NCBI GenBank assembly: GCA_015680685.1
Contig: MNCI01004529.1
Span: 159,797-223,796, forward strand
Source: Gnetum montanum
Lineage: Eukaryota > Streptophyta > Gnetopsida > Gnetales > Gnetaceae
Reading direction: 5' to 3'
Length of the DNA: 64,000 bases
A program made the position numbers and the translations under genes. The notes under the pieces were generated by a model. It ran no database searches, was not told the origin of the DNA, and saw only the letters and a list, made by a program, of their open reading frames with translations. Of the stretch, positions 1-13,037 are shown piece after piece. Within the stretch, counting starts at the first letter, position 1. The number at the start of each line of letters is the position of its first letter.

Positions 1-2
1 GG

Positions 3-164
3 AGTAAGGAAGAAAAGATGAAGATACTGTTGGATTCCTTCTGTCTTCCACTAGAGGTTGCAACTGTTGCAAGACAACCACAACCACCTCAACCACCACA
101 TGTGCCTAAAGTAGGAGAAGGTAATTTGAAGCCTCAAGAACCTCCACTACTTGGTACTGTTTGA
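3..164 (+). pseudogene. C-terminal tail of an ORF at the 3' end of a plus-strand LTR element
   Basis: An open frame enters from the left edge and stops at TGA 162-164. Its end is proline- and glutamine-rich (QPQPPQPP, then KPQEPPLLGTV). The stop lies about 260 nt before the LTR at 423, much as the extra ORF of element C ends about 225 nt before its own 3' LTR, so it is probably the tail of a comparable ORF between integrase and the 3' LTR. Only about 53 codons are visible, so the protein cannot be identified; it could also be the end of pol. Confidence 0.4.
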
Positions 165-422
165 ACTTCTTCCTTATCTTCACACCATTAGAGGAATTAT
201 GTTTGTCATTTTTGTCTTGGTGTTTAATTTTGTTGTCCTAAACATCAAAATTTTGTAATGATTGTAGTTTTGTATATTCAAGCACGAAGTGTTTGTTCAT
301 GTGTGTTGTGCTTATGTATGTTAGTAGTTAGTCAATAATCCCATACCTTTCCAAAATTTTATAAGAAACTTGTTCCTCCTTTTGTTCACTCGAGGATGAG
401 TTTTCATTCAATAATGGGGGTA
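165..422 (+). other. 3' untranslated internal region with polypurine tract
   Basis: Non-coding stretch between the upstream ORF and the LTR. It ends in a polypurine tract, TGGGGGTA at 415-422, directly abutting the LTR. The preceding segment (CTCGAGGATGAGTTTTCATT) is nearly the same as the reverse complement of the sequence beside the 3' LTR of E1 near 13867-13900, which ties the two elements to one family. Confidence 0.75.
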
Positions 423-1303
423 TGATGAGTTGCATTTTCTTGAGTCCCATCAACAAGCTCTCATTGACATAGCCCCATCGATGCAACTTTGTCTATGTGG
501 CCCCATTGACATGGCATTTGATGCATTGTCGTGGCCTCATCAATACAATATCTATTTTTGCACCAGCTATGTTTATGGAATCTTTGTCATAGTTGTAGTG
601 AAGCTCTTGCAGTTTTGTCATTTGAAAGTTAGAATATTTTTTGGAGTGCCCATAGTAGGAGTTAAAGAGTGTACAGATCTTTATCCTAGCATTGTTGTGC
701 CTAAGAATAGTAGTGCATGTCACAATAAAGATGAGCTTTCTAATAAATCTTGCAGCACTTTGAAATAGATTAATTTTTTATTTATGCATTTAATTTTCTA
801 TTCAATTTTGATTATTGCTTTAAGTAATTAAGCTAAATTAAGCTAGATTAAATAGCAATTAACTAAGCAAACAAGTATTGTCACTTCAAGCATATGCTTG
901 GTGCTTGGTAATCCTAGTAACACTTAACATATAGTAAACTAGTAACATTAAACATGTTCAGGATGTGTACAACAAGTGGAAATGAATGCTCATGTTAGGA
1001 TTAGTTAGGTGTAGCTAATTAGAATAAATTAGCAATTTAATTATTTTTTTATTCATTATTATTTATCCTTAGGCAATTTAAAATACAAACATAAAAATGA
1101 CAAAAATCATATGCCTCAATTGTACTTAACCATACCTTTACATTTCACAAGTGTAATTGGGAAGATAATGATTGCAAAAATTAGTTTCACTTCCTAGAGA
1201 CCAATGTACTTAGAAGGCTATAAGTCCATAGAATTCGACCAAATTGTGTGTGAATGCTTAGTGACTTGTATGGTTGGATGTAGGGTCTACTCATTGCTCA
1301 TCA
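423..1303 (+). mobile_element. 3' LTR of a plus-strand Ty3/gypsy element (5' part outside window)
   Basis: The LTR begins TGATGAGT directly after the polypurine tract and ends in GCTCATCA, giving the 7-bp terminal inverted repeat TGATGAG/CTCATCA of all family members here. The last ~45 bp (TGTATGGTTGGATG...TCATCA) are the reverse complement of the LTR starts at 22051, 28369 and 35541, so this copy has the opposite orientation. AATAAAG at 724-730 is the likely polyadenylation signal and lies where other copies have it. No target duplication can be checked because the 5' LTR is outside the window. Confidence 0.85.
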
Positions 1304-2502
1304 CTTGGGTTTTGGATTTTGGTTTCATTATGGAATAAATGCTATTTCCCATGAATTCCATATGTTTTTGCTTTTTCCACCCAAAAAGCAATGCCACTTG
1401 TGAATTTTTTCCTTTGGAAATGACTATATTTTTAAAATTTTTCAAGAATGTGGGATTATTTTCTATAGTTTTCTAGTAAATATACTTTTTAAACCACTCA
1501 ATTTCACCTTATGGCTAATTCTTTATGGCTATTTCCATCAAGCTGTGTCAAGTGGATTTTTCATTTTTGGCTATTTCTTAGTGGGACTTTGGTAATTTTT
1601 TTATATCATAAATAGTCATGAAGTTTTGATTTTTGATGTTATGGGTGTTTATTTCATGATTCAAGGATTCCAATGGATGTGAAATCATTCAATTTGGATG
1701 AACAGTTTGTTTTTGGGGAGTGTTTTTGTTTACTCGCATGAAATGGGTTTCTCAGTTAGGATGACCACAATTAGGTCACTTTTGTAATTTTTTCTAAACA
1801 TTTAGCTTAGGAATTTTATGTTTTATTGTTATAGGCTTATAGTGCATGGATTTTGTAATTCCAACAATGGTGTAATCATCAAATTTTGTTGAGTAAATTT
1901 TTTACGAATGTTTCCATTAAGGTTATGCAAAACCAAGATTTTAAGGCTATTATGCATTTACCCCTATGAAGATGGACAATGTTGAGACTTTGGAAAATTT
2001 TGCCCATCAACATCCCATGATCTTGGGGATAGGCTAAAATGTTGGAAAGGGTTGAGAGGTGGTTTAGATTAAATTAAAATTTTTTAATTATTTTTCCTTT
2101 GTTGTTTACTATGGTCATCCTCTATAGTTTTGATGTTGTTTTGATTTTTCTAAGTATGAAATTAAGCTTGGAAACTAAAATTTTAATTCTACCCTATCCC
2201 TTTCACATTTTGAGTTCCAAAATATCAATTCCATGCTTTTAATTATAAATAGTCATTTTCAAACTTTTGATTTTAAACTATCATTTTCATTAAGTGTGGA
2301 CTATTTGATTTGATGTTTTGCCTATGTGTTATTTTACATGTTGAAGTGTTATTTGGGTGTTGTTTTGCATGTCGAAGTATTATTTGGTTGTGTATGTAGG
2401 TTACTATGGTCATGCATTTAGTAATTATAATGTTCTTGATATTATGAAGTCTTAATTTAGATTTATACAAGGTTATAATAGCTATGTGTTAAATGGTACA
2501 GG
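1304..2502. other. AT-rich sequence with no recognisable gene
   Basis: About 1.2 kb of AT-rich, stop-dense sequence in all frames. I see no LTR termini, RNA gene or repeat unit. It is the sequence flanking the left element. Confidence 0.5.
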
Positions 2503-5500
2503 GCCTTCTTGAAACCCATCCTAGTTGCCATAGAACTAGTTGGCGTTATGTGCTACATCCATGTGCTTGGTTTCAACACTCCATCCCCTAACATGGGGTG
2601 GAAAAACTACTCACTGTGGATTAGACTATTAGCTAGGGAATTCCTGATCTATCTACTTCAAAACTTTAGTATGATGATTTGATCACACTTAACTTCTAAA
2701 ACAACAATAGCCATCATCAAGACCATTGTGGCTTTCTCCTTTAGCATGATCGTCAAGTTCCTAGTTGACAATCTTGAGCTTCATGTAGAGGGTGAAGCAC
2801 ACAATGACACCACCATTGTGGGCATTGGGAAATTATCAAAAATTTTGGAGATGCCTGAATTACCACATGGATAACACCTTAATGGTGGACCATCATGTGC
2901 ACACCTTGTTTTAGAATCCTCAAGGCACTATCTACCATATAGAGGGGTATGCCTTGTTGTTATGAATTGTGTTTGTGATTTCCTAGTTATTTTTCTTTTT
3001 CCATGAAGTCATAATAATTTTTTTTTGTTTCACTTGCCTATAGGTACAGGGTAAACGATTAAGTACTGATCAAAGGTGACAACCTTTTGTTCTTAGCCTA
3101 GACCACAATGGGAGTGTTCATCAAAGGCCCAATCATAAGGGTTGAGGTGATGGACTAGTTGAAGGATGAGTTTGATAATTATATCAAATGTCATCTTAAG
3201 GCTTATTGGAGGTGTCCAGAAAATGGGACCATCCATAGTGGATGGGAAAATCCATCCTAAGATGCAACAGGGAACCCATCTCATAGAGCTCCAAGGATAC
3301 CTTTGTCATATAGGAAAAGTGAGTATATTGGTTTGTTAATTTTGGTTATCTCTGATCATCTAGTTATTTAGTTTTTCAATTATTTAAATGGATATGATAA
3401 TTTTAATTTGGTTATATTTTTTATGTTTGGGTTTTCATAATGCACCTATGTCAAGACTAATAGGTTGTTTTTGCTATGTTGTAGGAGTCATGCCATGTAC
3501 TAAAGTGATTGTAATTACTTCAAGAAAAACTAAGGAGAGGCTGACCCTCAAGTTTGTTGAGCTGGAACCTACCCAATATTGGTTATCTAATCATGCACTC
3601 AAAGATGTTTAGGTAAGGATTATTCACATAGGCCTACTTGACATCTTCATGGTCCCAAGCCCTAGTGTTTCCACTACAAAAATGAATAACATCATTGACT
3701 CCTTTAGCAAAGGAGTCAAGAGGTTTGTCACTCCTGTTCACGGTATGACTATAACCTTGGATGTTAATGAATCCATCTTCTCAAACCTCTTTGACATTTA
3801 TCATGAGGGTACAATGATTACCACCAAAGCAGAGAAGAAGGTGGATAACTAGGAGGAAGTTGAGGAGTGGTTAAACACTCGTCATGGTCACAAGGGATTA
3901 TCTCTAAGCTAGTTCCAAGTTCTGAAGGCTAGAGAGATGTATCCCTTATTTCGATATCATGCATTTCCAATTTTGTTTTTTGCAAGGAAAGATAATGGAT
4001 TTTGTGAGGCCTTAGATCTTGAAGAAGGTCCTAACCAAGGGCTCCCAATTCAATTGGGCTGCTCATTTGCTTTCTAGGCTATAAACTGAAATCCTAAAGC
4101 TTTGAGAAAGTATCAAATTAAAGTGCCATGTGCAATTTGTGTTCTTCGTAGCTTACCTATGGAGATTTGTGTAGTTTCTCATGGTAAAGAAGGATGGGTG
4201 ATGGATGACACAAGATCCATCCTAACTCACCAAGCCTTGGATAACGAGACTTGTTCAAACCATGCATGCCCAGGACCCATTGGAAGATGTAGGTGAATCA
4301 TTTTCCATCACCACCAAAGACTTTGTTGCGAAATGTGGTGTATCCCCTGATAGCATGGAGAGGAAGCCTCATGTTAAACAAGGAAATGTGGGAAAGGCCA
4401 AAAATTTGATTGCCAAAGCTAAGGGTTCAGCTAGAGCAAAACTTAAGAGGCCTTTAGTTGATGAGGTGGCATGGGTTGTAAAGGAGCCCTTAAAGTGATT
4501 ATTAAGCTTAACCAGATGCAAGACAGGGTTAGAGGTACATTTTTTTTATTTTATTGTTTTTATTTTGTAGTTATATTTTGAGTTATGGTTTTGAAAAAAT
4601 GTGCTAACTTTTTCTATGTTTTGCGGTTGTTGTTGTTGCAAGCAAACAACAAGAGTAGGAGGTGGCCACAATGACAACAGTAATTGAGGCAGAATGAAGG
4701 AATCAAGAGGAGGTAATAGTAGTAGCGGTAGTAGCTAATGTAGAATGAAGATGCCAAGAGGAGGAAGTAGTGCAACATCATAAAAATTAAGGTCTAGTTC
4801 ATCCTCCTATGAATAATTTTGATGCCTTGTTTAAGGATTCACACTTGGATGAACCTCTTGCCATCACTCTAGAGGGCCTTTTAGGTAACTATAGTATTTT
4901 TTAGTTTTACGTGTTATTATTATTCTTTACCATGGTCATCAATTATTGATTTCTTATTTTGGTTATTCTAGCTTTGAAGCCTCAAGTTGAAGCTTCCACC
5001 TCCACCTCTATATGCAACCATGGATGCATACCCTTAACAAGATTGATTTCAAGTAGGGCGTAGCTATAGACATGATCAACCGGTTGCACTAGATAGCTCC
5101 AGAAGTTGGTAAGATTTCTAATCCATTTTTCCATTATTGTTTACATTTTATTGGTTTTTCATGGTTATATAAGTTTTGATATTTTCAATTTTTAGTTGTT
5201 TATAATTTTAAGCATCTAATTTTGTTATTTGTTTGTTGTTGTTTATAGTGCCTTAAGTTGAGATGGGATCCAAACTATCCCATAGAAATTGATGTACTAC
5301 CTATTCTACCTTCTAATGTGGAGAATGTTCCACATAAGTTGTATGAGGGTGTCACTTCATGTGAACTCTCATGTGCAAAATCTTTGTGGAAATGCAGGCA
5401 CTCTAATGAGTTCTTGTGGGAACAAGTTGTAGCATTAAGGATGGAGAAAAAGTAGCTAACAGAGGAGGTAAAGGATCTTAAGGATCACAAGGAGTTTGTA

Positions 5501-6255
5501 GAGGCCCAAGTAACCAATAAGGACTCCTTGTGCACTAAGGAGGTCACTTGGGCATGCTACTAAAATGCCATTCATGGAAAGGTTTCCCTTGCCAAAGAGG
5601 TAGTGGAATAGAAGCTACAGATTAATTTGATAAATCACAAGGCTAGCAGATGGAAGGACTATTATACTTGCATCCTTAAGTGGGGCCAAACATAAAAAGA
5701 TCATAAGAGGTAATACTAGGTCGAGTGGGATGCCTATGTAAAGTGGCTTCAAGATGAGTCTATGGAATGGTGCTAATTGGAGCTGTTATGAAGGGGATCC
5801 ATGCAAAGGAGGTCTACAAGTTGTTTGCAAACAATGTGGTGGTGGCTAACTTCCCAGTTCACCAAATGACTACTACCTCAAGGAAGGCAACCACCACCAC
5901 TTTTTCACATGAGCCCCCTACATGGAGTGATGTCAATGAGAACAACATCCTCACAAGTGTTAACCTTGGGGATGTAGAGTGGGCCAACATGATTAAAGAC
6001 CAAATCCTCCACCATCTAAAGGCTAGTCTTCAACCTTTCCCCACAAAGTTTGCTACTCTAGAATCCTTTGAGGTTTGTCTATTTTAGTTTTGCTAAGGTT
6101 GTTTTATACTTTTGCTTAAGTTATTAACTTGGTTTTATATGCATTGATTACTAATTGACTTTATGTTGTTATGTTATAGGCATCAAATGATACCAGCAGC
6201 CCTAGCAATGAAGGTGGAAATGACCCTTCACCTCCTCCTCCAGTTGCCCCCTAGC
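2503..6255 (+). pseudogene. Decayed multi-exon coding relic, function not recognised
   Basis: A chain of plus-strand coding-like blocks separated by intron-like spacers with GT/AG ends: about 2503-2946, 3044-3318, 3485-4530, 4640-4885, 4973-5108, 5251-6072 and 6181-6255. Block 1 starts RAFLKPILVAIELVGVMCYI; block 2 has MGVFIKGPIIRVEVMD; block 3 is about 1 kb with several in-frame stops and a frame change near 4262; block 6 is Lys/Glu-rich and coiled-coil-like; the last ends PSPPPPVAP then TAG. Globular start, coiled coil and proline tail recall the extra ORFs of some plant Ty3/gypsy elements, and it lies antisense and downstream of the gag-protease relic at 7227-10698. That link is inference. 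It could equally be a decayed host gene. Exon limits are approximate. Confidence 0.45.
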
Positions 6256-7226
6256 ATCCTTAGTTGCCTATTTTTAGTTTTTCTTATTGATTGGTGTTGT
6301 GGTTGATGTTCTGGCTAATGTTAGTCAATTATTTACTTGTGGATGGTTTTATCCTTGGTTTATTATTTAAACATTTTTTGCCACACCATGTGGCCATGGC
6401 TATTATGTTGTAAACATTTGAAGTTTAAGTTTAATTTTAATTTTTGGTCATTTCATTATAGCATTATGATTTTCTTTATGTTACAGTTTTTATGGTTTTG
6501 AATTATAAATGTTGTTTAAGGCTATGTTGGCTATCTCAGCTATAATGTTGTAAAATATTGAAATGACTAGATTACAAGATTCTAGTCTAAACCAAGAACA
6601 AGGTAAAATGATTTTTGTCAGTTTAAGGTCATTTAGGGCCATATGTTGTTACCAATTTTAGGTCATGATAAGCTCCAATAGGAAAAGAGGAATTTTGATC
6701 TATTTCATGTTTTACAATTTTTATAGAATTTTTGGTTTTAAAATATTTATGGTTTTTACATTTAAAGGCTTCAAAAGTGAATGATAAATGGGAGTAAACT
6801 CTAGGCTATGATGTTATTGCTAGTTTAAGGCCATGGTGGGCCATGAAATAAAGGAATACATGAAAATTTTTATGGATTTTTCAAGTTTTAAAATTTTTAC
6901 AATGCTTTTTTAATAAAAATAAAAGAAAGGCTTCAAAAGTAAAAATGCAAAACCAAAATGAACTCTAAGCTAAATGTCAATCTAACTTTAACACAAAGCA
7001 AAGGTAAAATGCAAACTAAGCTAAAAGGTTATAAATACATATGGTTACATGGTCATAGGTGCATGGGCTAAGAGGACTAGGGTTTCATATCACTTGTGCA
7101 AATGTTTCCTAATCTTTAAGAGATTAGGAAATGTGTATAGTTTATTTTTCACAAGCTAATATTCCCCATTCCCTTTGCTAATGATGTTAAAAGGGTGCTC
7201 CCCTCCCCCTCCTCCCCCCCCCCTAG
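6256..7226. other. AT-rich spacer ending in a cytosine-rich run
   Basis: No gene seen. Near 7200-7225 a run of C with a few T and A (a G/A run on the minus strand) lies at the 3' side of the minus-strand protease relic. It may be a remnant polypurine tract or simply low-complexity sequence that reads as glycine codons in the relic's frame. Confidence 0.4.
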
Positions 7227-7313
7227 TGCATCAGTAGGTTCATCATTGTTTATCTTGGCCTCTTTCACCACCATAGTCTCTTTGATTTTGTGGCCAATAG
7301 CAAGAGTTTCTTC

Positions 7314-7970
7314 CTAAAACTCCACTTTGAACCCCTCTTCTACATTGATGTTATTAACCACTAGGGGGACGACACTATTGCCATGAATGATTATTTCACC
7401 TCCCTCATAAGGTAGGTGAATCTCTTGGTGGATAAGCGAAGACATAGCTCCTAATTGAGCTAGCCAAGGTCTTCCTAGGACAAGATTGAATCCTAGTGTT
7501 TCCTCTACCACAAAGAAGTTTTTCATTGTGGGAAATTTCTCCCCTACCACAAAGCCTAAGGAGATGAAGCCTTTGATAGCAACCCATGATTCATTGAAGG
7601 ATTTAAAGGTTGAAGTCATCATGTGCTGCATTTGCTCTGTCAAGCCCAAACACTCAACAATGGTATAAGGTATAACATTCTTTGTTGCTCCATCGTCAAC
7701 ATGCACCCTATGGACTTCATATTATCCTACCCATATGATTATAAAAAGGGGTGCCTTGGTTACTTTGTGATTTTTGGAATTTATCTTAATTTCACTATCG
7801 CAAAACACTAGTGATGTTGATCTCACTTTCCTAGGTAAAGAAGATGACATTACTACATGCATGGATTCTTCATTAGCAAGGATGTCCTCACTAATAGGGA
7901 TGGAGGTCAACATCTTAAATAGTACTTCATGATGTGTAGTAAAAGTCATGACCAGGTCATACAAGCTCAA
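7314..7970 (-). pseudogene. Retropepsin relic of a Tat-like Ty3/gypsy element
   Basis: Two frame-compatible blocks (7970-7722 and 7706-7314) are separated by one stop codon. Upstream is a segment with FCDSEIKI and HKVTKAPLFI, corresponding to the region before the protease in Tat-type polyproteins. It is followed by the active-site segment VHVDDGATKNVIPYTIVECL and the flap and downstream segment ending VLGRPWLAQLGA. The LGRPWL motif and the overall order are typical of Tat-lineage proteases, which normally process the Gag-Pol polyprotein. The catalytic motif reads D-D-G-A rather than D-S/T-G-A or D-N-G-S. RT and integrase are not found downstream (towards lower coordinates), so this is a truncated relic. 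Confidence in the family is high, in the exact limits moderate. Confidence 0.75.
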
Positions 7971-10698
7971 GGTTGTGTTCTTATGTTTTAAAGACTACTT
8001 AACCTATTCTATTGCATTGAGGAAGCTTTTGTTGTTGGCCATGGGTTTTCTTTCCCAATTATGCTTAATTTTCACCATGTGTCCCAAAATGTGCATTTCA
8101 TGTTCTGGCTATTATTGTTGTGACTTCTCCTCTTTCCCTTTCTCTTGAGACCTAGGTTCCTTCCATGATATACTGGTTGAAGTAGCTTAGGTTGTAGAGG
8201 TCATGGGGATAGATGATATGGGAGTGGGCTTTGGTGGACCCACTTCTTTCCAACCCTTGGCCTACTTATGATTCTTGTTCTTGGCCTTCTACGTACACTT
8301 CTTCCTTTACTTTATTAGAGACTTCTTATTATCTTCGTTCATTTGTGAAGAAGTTGTTACATTAGCTATGATGAGAGGTCACTATTTGGCTACATGGGTG
8401 GACTGAGTTATAGTAGGAGGAGGAGGAATCCTAATGAAAAAAGGCTCCTTGGAAGGGATTAGTGATGGCAACCTTACAACAAAGGGGGGCCTTGAACTAG
8501 TAGAAGCTAAAGGGCCCCTTTCATTGCAAGGAGGCATCCAAATCATGAATGACTCCCTTGAAGGCCTTGGATCATGGTTAACATTGAATGCTACTATGGT
8601 GTAGGGGTTGTTATTGGCATTCAATAGGTCCTTGTACACATGCACCAACTAATTTTGAGGTCAAATAGGGTTAAAAATGTCAAGAACTAGCTCACTCATA
8701 TCTATCATCTTTTGTAGGTCATCCTTCAACGGAAGACAAAAGTCAATGTCATGACCTAGTAATTGATGATAGTGACAAAAGCGATCGAGCTTAAAATACC
8801 TAGGTATCTAAGGGTCATAGTTAATTTCTTGAGTAGGGTCCTTGGCTATTTCACATACCTTCTCATGCCTCTTGCAAGCATTTTCAGTCATTTTCTTATA
8901 TTGGTTTCTCCCATTCTTCAATAGTTGATCTAACAATTTGGATGGTTTCAAAGGTAGCATAGTGTATTTTGTTTGGTCATTCCACTTGAAGTTGGGTCTA
9001 CAAGTAGTTAATGTTGTGGCCCCAAATGTTGAGGGCTGGTTGTTATGGTTGTTAGCAAGGGCCTTAGGTTGATTGGTTCTTGGCCCTTGATTCGTTGTCT
9101 TGGTTTCTTTGGATACAATTGCCACTACCACATTGTTCTATCTACCCCTATCCTTATCCTTTGGAGTATGTTGGTTTTTATAAGCCATGTAGGCAAGGTT
9201 GTGACTAGCCTCCACTTCATCCTCTATGTTTTAGTCTAGGAGAAGGTCTAGCTTAGTGACTACAGGTTAAGATAGTATAGTTTTAACTTGATAAAATCAT
9301 TAAGTACCCCGTTGAATATAGCCAAAAGGTGAGTTTCAACTATAGGTTCTCGTATCTCATTGAGTAAACTATTCCATTGTTGAATGAACTTCTACACTAG
9401 TTTGAGGAGGTCTTGCTTGCTGGTCAAGTGTGGTGTTAAGCTTCAAGTTGTACTTGAAGTGGTTAACAAATTATAATATTAGGTCCTCCAAAGGGAATAT
9501 GAATTCTCTTGACAAGGCATAGTACTAATCAAGGGCCTTTCCCGTAAGTGACATAGGGAAGATCCTAGTTATTAAGTGTGGCCAAGCTTGTAATAACAAG
9601 CACTGAGAGCAAAAGATTTATAAGGTGAGAGTTCGAGTCACCTTTGTCATTGTACTTTGTAAACTATAGAATGGGGCAACCAAAGGGAGAGTTAGAGGTG
9701 GAACCACAAGACTAATGGGATTTTCTTGATAGAAGTCCATAATCTTTATGGTTTAGGATGTAGAGGCCATGAGCCTTTTCAAATCTTTCGTAAGGTCTTG
9801 AATCATCTAAAAGGCTTGATCTAGGTCCTAAGGTATCCTTTTCCATTGTGGGGTTTGCACAAAAGGCTATGATATCTGTTGGAAGGCCTATGGCCTCACG
9901 AACAATTATGGCACCAAGGGAAGAGGTTGTGTCATCATGGTGATCATTGGGCCAAACAAAGAAAAAGACATTTATGCCAGTATCTAGGGAAAAATGGGAA
10001 AAAGGAGGTATGTAACCCCTGGGTTACTTAGGGTTCCATGGTGGGCCCAATTGGGTAGGTAAAGGATTGGTGGTCATGACAACTACTAATGATGCTTTCA
10101 TAGACTTAGGTTTGGTAGTGAATGATATGGAGAAGGGGAAGGTTGTGGGCTATGGCACCGATTGTATTTGGTGCACTATGATGACAAGCATGGATCCAAA
10201 TATGGTAGGATAAGGAGGAGATAAAGGCTAAGGGGCATACCCCATGGAAGAGGCAAGGGGAATTAAGGTGGGCAAGGTGGCTTTAAGAGTTTCTTGTTGG
10301 AAAAGCTTACCTAGGACCTTCTCATGTTCAAACTCAACTCCAAACTCATCCTCTTCTTCTTGTTGCTCATCCAAGCTAGCTTTTTCATCCTCTTCATCCA
10401 TCTCAATCAGTTGAGACAAAATGTGAGCATAGGTTTTGGTTAGGGGTATTTTGTCATATGAGGAAGGAATGTACTCTTTCCCATCTTGATATATAAGTTC
10501 ATGCTCCCTTTTGGCCTCTGCTTCCAACATTAGAAATAGCATGCTAGCCTAAATCTTGGCATAAATGAAGTTATAATAGTCTTTGTTTATGACCATGAAA
10601 TCAGGACTTCACCCCCTAAGCCTTAAGGATTGCCTACATTTTTCTATGGCAGGGTCTTTGGGGTCATAAACCCTTACTACCTATTTCCTACCAACCAT
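7971..10698 (-). pseudogene. gag relic of the same Tat-like element
   Basis: Reading from 10698 (ATG, then VGRK) the minus strand gives DYYNFIYAKI, an acidic stretch at 10542-10228 (MLFLMLEAEAKREHELIYQD and a Glu-rich run), a capsid-like segment with SLTGKALD near 9540, and a late segment at 9131-8650 containing FCHYHQLLGHDIDFCLPLK. That last motif matches the Cys/His segment C-x-Y-H-x4-GH-x5-C found in plant Tat gag-like polyproteins. Many stops and frame changes interrupt it. Order (gag, then protease) and spacing fit a single element on the minus strand with pol deleted. No LTR of this element was recognised on either side; its termini clearly differ from the TGATGAG family. Confidence 0.65.
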
Positions 10699-13032
10699 CT
10701 CAATGAAGTTAAAAGGTAACATGCTCAAATAGCTAAAAAACATACTAAAAATGTAGTTTTAGCACTCTTTATTATTTTTAGTAAAAATGAAATAAGTAGG
10801 ATAATTCATTAACGTAGTTGACCGCAAGTGAAAGGTAGTGAGAAACTACTATTGTAAAATACTATGTAGTAGGTAGTTGTGTATTGTGAAATAGGTAGGG
10901 TAGTTACCAACTAACTACACTGAGTGGTGAAAATGGAAAAAAGAGGTTTTCCAACTAGAAACTAGATTTTTAGATAGAAAAAGGATTTTGAAATGAAAAA
11001 AGGCTTTCAAAATGGAATAGGGCTTTTCAAATGGAAACTATGTTATGAAATGGAATATGTTTCTATAACTGGAATATGTTTTCGAAACAAAATACATTTT
11101 CCAATGGAATGGCAAATGGTTTTCATAATGAAAAATTTCTTCCAAAATAGAATATGTCTTCTAGAATGGAAAATGTTTTAAGAATGGAATATGTTTTAGA
11201 TTTGGACTACATTGGTTCCTAGGAATCCAACAACTATTGTGAAAATACAGTGAAAACATCCAACTTGATTACCACAACTATGCTAAGGTAGGGAAAGGGT
11301 CTGGGTAGCAATAGAATATGTTGATAGGTCTTGGAGTTAGACATGTAACAAACTTGATGCATGAAAAAGGGGTTTATGGTTAAGAATTTGGGCAAAGGCC
11401 CTTCTTATGGCACTAGAAAACTATTGGACTTAGAAAATTCGGTTACTGGAATGAAACTTAGAATATCCAAAGTGTTGGAACCATTTGAGCCTCAGATCCC
11501 AAGGACCTTTGAAAATAGGATCCAAGGCATCCTAAATCATTTGGCTGATCACCTAGGAACTTACGAAAGTGTAAAAAAGGCCATGTAAATGTAAATGTAA
11601 ACATAAAAATAAATGAAAATGTAAATGTAAACGAAAATGGAAATGTAAGTGGAAAATGGAATCGTAGACCCAAAATGGAAAATGACACAAAATGAAAACA
11701 TGAAATCAGATTTTCATAACAATGAACTATGACTTTATTAAAAATGAAAAATAAAGTTTTAGGTTTAAAAAGTATAGATTTTGTGCTATGTGCACAAGAA
11801 GTGACCTAAAGGAGCTTGAAGTTTATTTGAGCCTATGATCTGCATTTGGAACTCCATAATTCGAATGCCTCCTAGCTTCAGTTTCTAGCAACTCTACACT
11901 GGTTTCCACCGAGATTAGCAATTTATGGTTATGGGTTGGTGTTCTACCTTTATTGCAATGGTATTATGTGGAAGTTACTATGTCCAACATAGCTACCAGT
12001 CTCTACTGCTAAAGGGGTTGCAAGGTTGCAAGAGCTTTTGGTTGCAAAATTCTTTTTAGGCTATGGAAAATGCTCAAAGTTGGGAACCAGAACAAGGTGT
12101 TTACATTTGAGTTTAATGTGTATGGAATTATTATTTTTAGGGCCTACACATCACTGTCATAACTGCTGATAGGTTGATGTCAATTTGTAGGTTACAATGG
12201 TTACACATTTCAGCATAGTTGCCATTTATAGTAAGTTTGAAATACATCATAGCCACCAAAACCCATCCGTTTACTATAAATAGTAAATGAACTTTTGTGA
12301 ATACACTGACACCATTCCAACTATGTTGGCCTTTGTGAGCTATACTGGAGTTGTTGGAAAATTTTGAAAAGTGTGGAAAATGTGGAAAACATTAAAAACT
12401 ATGGGAAATGTTGGAAACTATCAGAACTAATGGAAAATGTTATCTACATTGGCCATGCTACAACTGTTGAAGACTTGGGGTGACTATGCTAGCCACTATT
12501 GGGAAAATGGAATATGCTACTAATTCCAAAATGGAAAATGTCATCAATTCCAAAAATGGAAAATGTTGCCAATTCCAAAATGGAAAATTCCAATAGTTCT
12601 AACACTACATCTACGCTAGGTTTTTGTGGTGACTACGTTGGGTTGGAAATGGAAAATCCCATCTATTGCATCCACACCAAGGGGGTGGATAGTTCCAGCG
12701 TAGTTGAGGCTATACCCTCTAAAAACCTATGAAAATGCTAATTTTGGCCATCCCAAAATCATTTTCAACATTGCCAAGCCCAAATATAAACATGAGGTAC
12801 CTTTTCCACTTGGAAGGTGAGGCAATAACAAATTTTGAGGTATTTTTCAATTCCAAAAAGCTAAAGTATCCAAGATTGTAGCTCATGTACTAAAAATCTT
12901 ACATTTACAATAAGAACTTGCCTCAAGTTGGGAAATGAAGATTACAACTTACCACATGAATTTTTGGTGGTGTTTTAATAGGTTTCTATGAAATCTTAGG
13001 AATAAATATTTATTTTCCCTTAGTCATTAAAG
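10699..13032. repeat. Purine-rich repetitive tract with AAATGGAA-type motifs
   Basis: Three clusters (about 10930-11210, 11340-11700, 12340-12760) are filled with irregular repeats of AAATGGAA, GGAATATG and AATGTAAATG. The tract lies on the 5' side of the Tat-like gag relic and may include its leader or LTR, but no terminal TG/CA pair or primer site could be fixed. A short palindrome at 12270-12287 (arms TTTACTAT and ATAGTAAA) contains a TATAAATA string; I attach no function to it. No gene seen. Confidence 0.5.
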
Positions 13033-13037
13033 AAATT

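Noticed and set aside
7200-7226. Polypurine tract of the Tat-like relic
   Set aside because: The position is plausible, but no LTR start with terminal TG follows, so low-complexity sequence cannot be excluded.
12270-12287. Palindrome with TATAAATA as a promoter
   Set aside because: No LTR or gene could be placed around it, and such strings are expected by chance in AT-rich DNA.
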